Positions 58,512-64,000 of a DNA stretch of 64,000 nt are shown one piece after another. A program made the translations under genes and the position numbers. The stretch is from Methanomicrobiaceae archaeon (GTDB lineage Archaea; Halobacteriota; Methanomicrobia; Methanomicrobiales; Methanomicrobiaceae). The notes beneath the pieces were generated by a model. It had not been told where the DNA came from. It saw only the letters and a list, made by a program, of their open reading frames with translations, and made no database searches. The stretch spans positions 1 to 64,000 of the forward strand of contig JAFGKW010000046.1 of NCBI GenBank assembly GCA_016928355.1, given 5' to 3'. The number at the start of each line of letters is the position of its first letter. The first letter of the stretch is position 1.

Positions 58512-58970
58512 TTATTTTTTGGAACTGCGAACTACCAGAGTAGATACACTGCTGTGGAAGACGACCGACGAACTGACACTTCCAAGAACAAGCCTCTTTG
58601 CCATCCCTTTCCCTGTAGAACCAATAACAATAAGATCGGCACCAATATCATTACAGGTATTCAGGATCACATCCCTTGCATCCCCGATCTTGAGATGACA
58701 GTTTATATCAAAATCCAGTTTGTCAGAGAGGGTCTTTGCATCATCGATGATTTTTTCTCCCTCTTCCTGGAGCATATTGAATATCCGCTCAGAACCAGGA
58801 TCGGATACTCCGATTGACGGATCCACTATTGTAGCACCATATACTCCGGGATTAATTGCATATATGACATGGACTTCGGAGTCCTGGCATCTTCCAATCT
58901 CTATTGCGTTTTTAAGAGCTGCACTTGATTCTTCAGAACCGTCGACAGCCACCAGAATTCTTGAATACAT
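58512..58970 (-). CDS. Universal stress protein, UspA family
   Basis: Nucleotide-binding single-domain protein of 152 residues. It starts YSRILVAVDGSEESSAAL and carries the ATP-binding motif GSTGKGMAKRLVLGSVSSSV near residue 125-144, so it belongs to the ATP-binding UspFG-type subgroup rather than the non-binding UspA type. The middle has LKIGDARDVILNTCNDIGADLIV. It probably forms dimers and serves in stress response; the precise role in methanogens is unknown. It is transcribed alone and divergently from the JAMM gene. Confidence 0.93.
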   Translation of the reverse strand: MYSRILVAVDGSEESSAALKNAIEIGRCQDSEVHVIYAINPGVYGATIVDPSIGVSDPGSERIFNMLQEEGEKIIDDAKTLSDKLDFDINCHLKIGDARDVILNTCNDIGADLIVIGSTGKGMAKRLVLGSVSSSVVFHSSVSTLVVRSSKK

Positions 58971-59065
58971 GATTTATCCTTGCCAGAACAGAATATAAAG
59001 GTTTTTAAGGATCCTGCCTGGATCTGAAAGAGTTATCTTTTCAGATAGTCTATATCAATAGACAG

Positions 59066-59437
59066 ATGGCTGATATAAAGATAAAAAAAGAGCTTCTCCA
59101 GATACTAGCAGAACTGGGAAAGAGCAATCATCCCTGTGAATTTCTGGCCCTTTTAAGAAAGAATGGTGATATTATCGATGAATTCGAACTGGCACCGGGC
59201 ACGATCACAGGCAGTACAAGTGCAAGCTTTCAGCCCCATATGATGCCCATTGAAACCGGCATTGCAGGGAGTGCCCATTCCCATCCCAACGGGATGATGA
59301 GGCCATCTGATGCAGACCTGAGATTCTTCCCTGCAACCGGAAAATATCATATTATCATTGGGGCACCTTATACTGAAGATGACTGGAGGTGCTTCTTTGC
59401 AGACGGAAGCCCGTGCCAGGCTGAGGTGATCGATTGA
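59066..59437 (+). CDS. JAMM/MPN-domain metalloprotease
   Basis: Small zinc protease-like protein of 123 residues with the JAMM motif: an upstream Glu near NHPCEFLALL, then SAHSHPNGMMRPSDADLRFF (HxHPx..SxxD). Archaeal stand-alone JAMM proteins (JAMM1/HvJAMM1 type) remove SAMP, the ubiquitin-like protein, from targets; others are linked to sulfur transfer. The short length and FLALLRKNGDIIDEF make this family assignment good, but the substrate is not shown. Its stop overlaps the TTG start of ribL (TTGA), so the two are co-translated. Confidence 0.88.
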   Translation: MADIKIKKELLQILAELGKSNHPCEFLALLRKNGDIIDEFELAPGTITGSTSASFQPHMMPIETGIAGSAHSHPNGMMRPSDADLRFFPATGKYHIIIGAPYTEDDWRCFFADGSPCQAEVID

Positions 59438-59880
59438 AGAGGGTAGTCGCAACAGGGACTTTTGATATCCTGCATCCAGGCCATATATATTATCTGGAAG
59501 AGTCACGCAGACTGGGTGAAGAACTGCATGTAATAATTGCAAGAGACGAGAACGTAAAACATAAGCCTAAGCCGGTAATCCCCGAGGACCAGCGCCTTGA
59601 AATGGTAAGATCCCTCAAAGTTGTCGATGATGCACGGCTTGGATCAATAAAAGATATCTATGAACCAATAAGAGAGATCAAACCTGATATTATAACCCTC
59701 GGCTTCAATCAGTTCTTCAAAGAAGACAAACTTAAAAAAGATCTTGAAGATAACGGGATATCTGCAGAAATTGTAAGAATCAACGCATTTTCCGGGGAAG
59801 GGTTCTGCAGCTCAAGAACTATTATGAAGCAGATATTAATCAGGAGATGTGGAGATATTCCAGAGGATACTACGGATTAA
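59434..59880 (+). CDS. ribL: FAD synthase (archaeal RibL cytidylyltransferase-type)
   Basis: Adenylyltransferase converting FMN to FAD. The 148-residue protein has the cytidylyltransferase-fold HxGH motif in GTFDILHPGHIYYLEESRRL, followed by VIIARDENVKHKPKPV and the late motif CSSRTIMKQIL, corresponding to the ISSTxI block. TTG 59434 has GAGGTGAT 4 bases ahead within the end of the JAMM gene. Its last 11 bases overlap the 3' end of the opposing PAS gene. FAD is needed by FrhB and many other flavoproteins of the cell. Confidence 0.92.
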   Translation: MKRVVATGTFDILHPGHIYYLEESRRLGEELHVIIARDENVKHKPKPVIPEDQRLEMVRSLKVVDDARLGSIKDIYEPIREIKPDIITLGFNQFFKEDKLKKDLEDNGISAEIVRINAFSGEGFCSSRTIMKQILIRRCGDIPEDTTD

Positions 59881-61036
59881 TCGTATTTTCGTCACCCAGT
59901 CTGAATTCCCGGATATAATGGACTGCATCCCTGATCTCATCCTTCTCAAGAACTGAAACACCATAATGCCTCTTTATCATCGAACGGACCTTCTCAGATT
60001 CAAGCCACCCGATGTCAAGCCTCCGGACGATCATATTAATCTCATTAATAAACGGCTGGATTTCACCTGCAAGCGCAGGGTTTTTTAGTTCTACAGTTCC
60101 GGAGAGTGCCTGCAGCGGATTTCTTATCTCATCGTTCAGGATTGCAAACTGCTCCATGTTCCGGTTAAGCTGGTACAAAACATCCTTTCTGAGCTCATCC
60201 AGAACAGAATTCAGTGTTATGTCGCGGATTATAAGTACAGACTGTTCATGCCTGAATTCATGAATAATTGGAATCTTCTTAATCTCTATAACAGCCATCT
60301 TATCGTCCAGCAAAACCTTCCCGATTATCTCTCCTGAGTCCATGGAATCCATAAGAGCATGAATATCTCCGGATTCAGAAAGACCGGTTTGTTTAAAGAA
60401 ATCAGATACATCGATCTTCTCCGGAATCTCTTCACCGGTGAAGCGGATATACATATCCCTGAATGCCTCATTGTAGATTATAGACCGCCCGGAGGAGTTT
60501 ATTACAAGTATTCCGTCAGTAATCGCCTCTATTGTCGTACGGTACTGGGATTCGGAATCAAGGATCAGCCTCTCCATCTGTATTCTTTCGGTAATGTCCC
60601 TGCACACAATCGCACAATATATCTCATCGCCATACTTTGTAAAACTGAGATCAGCCTCCACAGGCATCTTCCCACAGGATCTACAGGCTATCTCAGCCCG
60701 GATAAGGATTCTCTCCCCCTTATCCTTCATTGCCTTAAGTGAGACAGGTTTTCCCAGGTCATCAAAAAGAAAGGCGGATATCTCTCTACTGATTACCTCA
60801 TGAGGCTTTAATCCAAGCTTTTCTATGGCCCTGAGATTATAATCTACAATAATGCCATCAGGATATGAGATTAAAAAAACAATGTCATTGATATGATCAA
60901 GAATAATACGAAATCTCTCAAGCTCCATCTGTTTATGCCTTAAAACAGGATAATATGTCTTTCTGAAAGATGAATCTCCAAGGCCGAGGAGTTTTTTCCT
61001 CAATTCATAGTAGGGATCATTTTCCGCATCTTTCAT
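59870..61036 (-). CDS. PAS-domain sensor protein with degenerate H-box, no ATPase domain
   Basis: Soluble protein of 388 residues. Two PAS domains (about 40-145 and 165-275) are followed by a helical region resembling the dimerisation and phosphoacceptor domain of histidine kinases: MEQFAILNDEIRNPLQAL, where the usual His-Glu is Asp-Glu. No ATPase domain follows; instead a conserved tail IGWLESEKVRSMIKRHYG ends the protein. The same tail closes the protein at 63042-64000. It therefore cannot autophosphorylate in the normal way and may regulate a partner by dimerising or by occupying a receiver. The PAC-type segment with two CxxC-like cysteines (IACRSCGKMPVE) in the first PAS could bind metal or be redox sensitive (inference). 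Confidence 0.85.
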   Translation of the reverse strand: MKDAENDPYYELRKKLLGLGDSSFRKTYYPVLRHKQMELERFRIILDHINDIVFLISYPDGIIVDYNLRAIEKLGLKPHEVISREISAFLFDDLGKPVSLKAMKDKGERILIRAEIACRSCGKMPVEADLSFTKYGDEIYCAIVCRDITERIQMERLILDSESQYRTTIEAITDGILVINSSGRSIIYNEAFRDMYIRFTGEEIPEKIDVSDFFKQTGLSESGDIHALMDSMDSGEIIGKVLLDDKMAVIEIKKIPIIHEFRHEQSVLIIRDITLNSVLDELRKDVLYQLNRNMEQFAILNDEIRNPLQALSGTVELKNPALAGEIQPFINEINMIVRRLDIGWLESEKVRSMIKRHYGVSVLEKDEIRDAVHYIREFRLGDENTINP

Positions 61037-61112
61037 ATGATTTCACACAATTTTATTCTGGAATTTCTGTTTATCTGCAGGTAAAAAATGGTCATAAATT
61101 GATATAAAATCT

Positions 61113-61128
61113 ATCTCATTCATGAGAT
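61113..61128. promoter_or_regulatory. Short perfect inverted repeat before the PAS-protein gene
   Basis: ATCTCAT-TC-ATGAGAT has 7-base arms with a 2-base centre. It lies between the alcohol dehydrogenase stop and the PAS-protein start (both on the minus strand), so it could be a terminator hairpin for the former or an operator for the latter. Confidence 0.3.
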
Positions 61129-61143
61129 TTAATCCCTGGACCT

Positions 61144-62304
61144 TTAGAGAAGATCAAGATACATTTTTTTAATATCTTCTGCTACAGGCAGACGGGGATT
61201 TGTGGCAATACATGGATCCTCCATTGTCCTTTGAACCAGTTCCGGTACGTCATCCTCTAAAATCCCAACATCTGCAAGCCCCGGTCTTTCTTCATATCCA
61301 AATATATCCATTATTTTTTCATTTATTAAACCAGGCAATTCTGAATTCTCATACCTCTTCTCCTTACAATCAATCCCGAATTTAAGGGCAATTGTCCTGT
61401 ATTTGACCAGATGAGCATCCATATTGAACTCCAATACCTCACGAGCCACAAGAAAGGAAGAATACCCATGATTCATCCCTGTCAATCCTCCAAGTGCATG
61501 GGACATTGAATGAATTAGGCCAAGGCCGGCATTTGAAAAACATAAACCCGCATAAAGGCTTGCAATCATGATTCCAAAGCTCCTTTCGGGATCTTTCCAG
61601 TAACCAGGACTCATATTCCGGATTATCATTTCAACTGAGTTCAGGCCGAATGTATCGGTAACCGGAGATGAACCGTTCGAACAATACCCTTCGATTGCAT
61701 GTATAAGTGCATCCATCGCACTGTTTACTGCCACTTCCCTGGGAAGTGTTGAAAGCGGGACAGGATCAAGCAGTGAGACATCAGGAACGAGAGATTTGGA
61801 CACTATAAGTCTCTTGGTTCTCCTGCTCCGGTCCGAGATCACTGCATACTGGGACACATCTGCCGAACTTCCCGCTGTTGAAGGGACGCATATCAGAGGA
61901 GGCATTGGATTTTTTATCAGGTCAAGACCGATATAACCGGAAATGTGACCTCCGTTTTCAGCAACAATGCCTATTCCCTTGGCACAGTCAAGAACACTAC
62001 CCCCGCCTGCGGCAATAATACCATCACAGCCGGTTGTACTGAAAACATCAGCGCCCTCCATTACCTCATCGACACTGGGATTCTCGGTTACAGAAGAGAA
62101 GACCTCATATTCCACCCCGTTATCAGTAATTGAATCAATAACGTGGGATAACCATGAGCATTTTTCAATATTTGGATCTGTTACAAAGAGGACTTTTTTC
62201 AGGTTAAAATTGAGCGAATATCTCCCTGCAAACTCTCTTGCGCCATCCCCTGTAATGAATTCGGGTGATACAAATTTCCTAAGAGCTCTGTTATAACCGG
62301 TCAT
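61144..62304 (-). CDS. Iron-containing alcohol dehydrogenase
   Basis: NAD(P)-dependent alcohol dehydrogenase of the iron-activated family III, 386 residues. The nucleotide-binding motif is IIAAGGGSVLDCAKGIG, and metal ligands lie in SAMDALIHAIEGYCSN (Asp, His) and in HSMSHALGGLTGMNHGYSSF (two His). The substrate is open: secondary alcohols, butanol or an intermediate of coenzyme synthesis are possible. Methanogens of this order sometimes oxidise alcohols as electron donors, which makes such an enzyme plausible as an energy gene (inference). It is preceded by a YgjP-type gene on the same strand with a gap of 60 bases. Confidence 0.92.
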   Translation of the reverse strand: MTGYNRALRKFVSPEFITGDGAREFAGRYSLNFNLKKVLFVTDPNIEKCSWLSHVIDSITDNGVEYEVFSSVTENPSVDEVMEGADVFSTTGCDGIIAAGGGSVLDCAKGIGIVAENGGHISGYIGLDLIKNPMPPLICVPSTAGSSADVSQYAVISDRSRRTKRLIVSKSLVPDVSLLDPVPLSTLPREVAVNSAMDALIHAIEGYCSNGSSPVTDTFGLNSVEMIIRNMSPGYWKDPERSFGIMIASLYAGLCFSNAGLGLIHSMSHALGGLTGMNHGYSSFLVAREVLEFNMDAHLVKYRTIALKFGIDCKEKRYENSELPGLINEKIMDIFGYEERPGLADVGILEDDVPELVQRTMEDPCIATNPRLPVAEDIKKMYLDLL

Positions 62305-62364
62305 CTGCTGTCCTATATATACAATAAAAGGAGGGGGTAATTAATCTAATGAAATTGTCAATTA

Positions 62365-63045
62365 TTAGCGGACCTGTATTTCAAGAATAGAATTCCATAT
62401 TCTGTTCCTTCCGATTACAATCCAGTAATGTTTAAGATCCCTCTCCGCCTCACGGTAACCGGGGTAGTGGACAGATACTATCCTCCAGAAGGATGGTGAA
62501 TGGTTCATCTCAACCCTGTGGGCGAGTTCATGAACCACAAGATAATCTCGTACAGTCTCCGGGAGCGCCATTGCACGAAGATTGAAATTGAGATTCCCTC
62601 TCCCCGAACAGCTGCCCCAACGTGTTTTCTGGTTTCTGAGAGAAATTCTCCCGTAATCAACGCCCATTTTTTTTGAATGGTGTTCAAGGCGGCTGGAAAT
62701 ATCGGCCCTAAGCTCGCGTGCAACATTCTTCCTCAGTTCTTTTACCGAATTGTAATAAACATCCGGCCAGAGGAAGGAAACCTCCCCCCTCTCAGAAAAA
62801 ACCGGATGCCACATCATCCCGTTATAAAGAAAAGATCCATCCCCTGTTTCATATGCCGATGCAAGACTGTTCAGCTCGCAGATCTTTTTCTGTATCCACT
62901 CCTTTCTCGATTCAATTATCCTGTCAGTGTCGGTATCATGCGGAGCGGTCACATAGACGGTACAGTCTGGTCCAATGCGGATTCTGCTGTTTTTGATATC
63001 TTTACGAATAATGATGGTTTTAAAAGTGTGATCAGGCATTTTCAC
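62365..63045 (-). CDS. YgjP/DUF45-type zinc metallopeptidase-like protein
   Basis: Protein of 226 residues with the YgjP (DUF45, WLM-related) architecture. The zinc motif is VVHELAHRVEMNHSPSFWRIV (HExxH and following His), preceded by TRWGSCSGRGNLNFNLRAMA, a strong family marker. The N-terminal half includes IRKDIKNSRIRIGPD and the alpha-helical segment ADISSRLEHHSKKMGVDYGR. Bacterial YgjP has been described as a metal-dependent hydrolase; the cellular function is unknown. Its ATG overlaps the stop of the upstream PAS gene (ATGA), so the two are translationally coupled. Confidence 0.88.
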   Translation of the reverse strand: MKMPDHTFKTIIIRKDIKNSRIRIGPDCTVYVTAPHDTDTDRIIESRKEWIQKKICELNSLASAYETGDGSFLYNGMMWHPVFSERGEVSFLWPDVYYNSVKELRKNVARELRADISSRLEHHSKKMGVDYGRISLRNQKTRWGSCSGRGNLNFNLRAMALPETVRDYLVVHELAHRVEMNHSPSFWRIVSVHYPGYREAERDLKHYWIVIGRNRIWNSILEIQVR

Positions 63046-64000
63046 CGGTCGTTGTTTATGCTCTTTTCTGATTCAACAACAGTAAGCATACCGATAGGGC
63101 TGCTGATATTCGGCCTTCTTGTAACCTTAAGCCCGTAATGACGAAGAAGCATCTCCCTGATTTTATCAGATTCAAGCCACCCGGAATCAAGTTCCTTTAC
63201 GATATCATCGATCTCGAGTGCAAATTCAATTATTTTTTCTGAAGTCTCCCCACCTTCAAGATCGGCCAGACCTACGATAGCCTGCAGGGGATTTCTAATA
63301 TGATCGTTTAGTATGGCAAACTGTTCCATATTCTTTTCAATCTGAAATATTGACTCTTTCTTCATCTGCTCAAGTTCCTGCTGCCTCGTCGTCTCCCTTA
63401 TTACTGAGACCACCTTTGCAACTTTTCCATCGAACATAAGTGGTGATTTCTGGATCTCATACCACAGTGTCTTTGAGCCGTATTCCTTCTTAATCGAGGT
63501 GCCAAGTGATTTGCCAGACTGAAAGACATACTTATATTCAAGACACAGTCTGCCGGTTAGAAATCCTGCAGCTTCATTTAACGGAATACCGATCAGTTCA
63601 CCTCTATAGCCGTATTTTTCGACAAGGTATTTAAAAGGGGCATTATAGAGCCTTATTCTTAAATCCCTGTCGACAACGACTAAACTTTCATCGATTGAGT
63701 CCAGGGCTTTTTTATACTGTATGAGGGAAAGATCTGTATCACCGGGGATTTCTATACTTATTGCAGATCTCCTGCCTATGACTATTCCATAATCCCTCCC
63801 ATCCGTTGCGATACGATTCAGGGAAAATGAGACGGGGATCTCATTATGGTCACCCGTTAAGAAACCTGAAAAATAGCTCTTACCGGAGAATATCTCTTTT
63901 TCACGACCTATATTATCGGAATTTCTGAAGCAGACCATGATATCGGAAATTCTCATGCCTGAGATCTCACCTGCATCGTATCCAAGCATCCTGCAGGCCT
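63042..64000 (-). CDS. PAS-domain sensor protein with degenerate H-box (5' end beyond the window)
   Basis: At least 319 residues are visible. The frame stays open to the window edge; the first in-frame Met is at 63989, but the sequence ACR before it fits a PAS domain, so the true start is probably further right. Two PAS domains are followed by NMEQFAILNDHIRNPLQAI, where the kinase phosphoacceptor His is Asp, and by the conserved tail SGWLESDKIREMLLRHYG. No ATPase domain follows. It is homologous over the C-terminal third to the protein at 59870-61036. The gene ends in ATGA overlap with the YgjP-type gene. Confidence 0.85.
   Translation of the reverse strand, partial: ACRMLGYDAGEISGMRISDIMVCFRNSDNIGREKEIFSGKSYFSGFLTGDHNEIPVSFSLNRIATDGRDYGIVIGRRSAISIEIPGDTDLSLIQYKKALDSIDESLVVVDRDLRIRLYNAPFKYLVEKYGYRGELIGIPLNEAAGFLTGRLCLEYKYVFQSGKSLGTSIKKEYGSKTLWYEIQKSPLMFDGKVAKVVSVIRETTRQQELEQMKKESIFQIEKNMEQFAILNDHIRNPLQAIVGLADLEGGETSEKIIEFALEIDDIVKELDSGWLESDKIREMLLRHYGLKVTRRPNISSPIGMLTVVESEKSINNDR

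Noticed and set aside
59870-59880. Frameshift or misassembly where ribL and the PAS gene overlap
   Set aside because: Both proteins have complete family C-termini; an 11-base tail-to-tail overlap is normal in compact genomes.

Overview
The window is chromosomal DNA of a hydrogenotrophic methanogenic archaeon, most likely of the order Methanomicrobiales (Methanoplanus/Methanolacinia-like; this placement is inference). The evidence is an F420-reducing hydrogenase operon (frhADGB), GTP cyclohydrolase MptA and a dihydropteroate-synthase-like protein (methanopterin), O-phosphoseryl-tRNA synthetase SepS, archaeal translation factors (aRF1, aIF2-beta with a TRAM tail, EF-2, Rpo11), archaellin and archaeal pilins, and many multi-PAS sensor kinases. 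Ribosome binding sites are mostly GGAGGTGA variants; GTG and TTG starts are used, and genes often overlap by ATGA.

Layout. 1-6.4 kb (minus): cobN-like chelatase, a PGF-CTERM surface protein, a substrate-binding protein and a FecCD permease, probably one metal or tetrapyrrole uptake operon. 6.6-10.9 kb (plus): an ABC-2 exporter, two type IV pilins, a methyltransferase and a possible small transcript. 11-20.7 kb (minus): a DUF1848 protein; the translation cluster prf1-argS-taw1-sepS; a lipoprotein hydrolase and Nudix protein; and preQ0 genes queD-queE-queC. 21-24.4 kb (plus): rpsL-rpsG-fusA behind a long leader. 24.7-32.2 kb: signal transduction (a REC/multi-PAS kinase, a second kinase, CheC, CheY), an archaellin, DUF2124 and small membrane proteins. 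32.3-37.2 kb (minus): frhADGB and mptA. 37.6-43.5 kb: flavodoxin, purL, a response regulator and a membrane PAS kinase. 43.6-49.5 kb: aIF2-beta, rpoL, an MBL hydrolase, an AAA+ ATPase, two M24 peptidases and tRNA-Asn. 49.6-54 kb: a TPR protein, a secreted protein and the porBACD pyruvate:ferredoxin oxidoreductase genes. 54-64 kb: a J-domain protein, a coiled-coil membrane protein, truA, PHP, the DHPS-like protein, Usp, JAMM, ribL, two PAS proteins with a degenerate kinase H-box, an iron alcohol dehydrogenase and a YgjP-type peptidase.

The most unusual signal is a roughly 230-base non-coding element in three diverged copies (24470-24702, 38062-38290, 50145-50373). All three have the same orientation and each lies between the 3' ends of convergent genes. 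Several stems are kept although their sequences differ, as expected for a structured RNA or a non-autonomous mobile element. A second signal is a shared promoter architecture, TACAAATTA followed 6-7 bases later by TTTAA, found four times and only around the cobN/ABC-exporter region.
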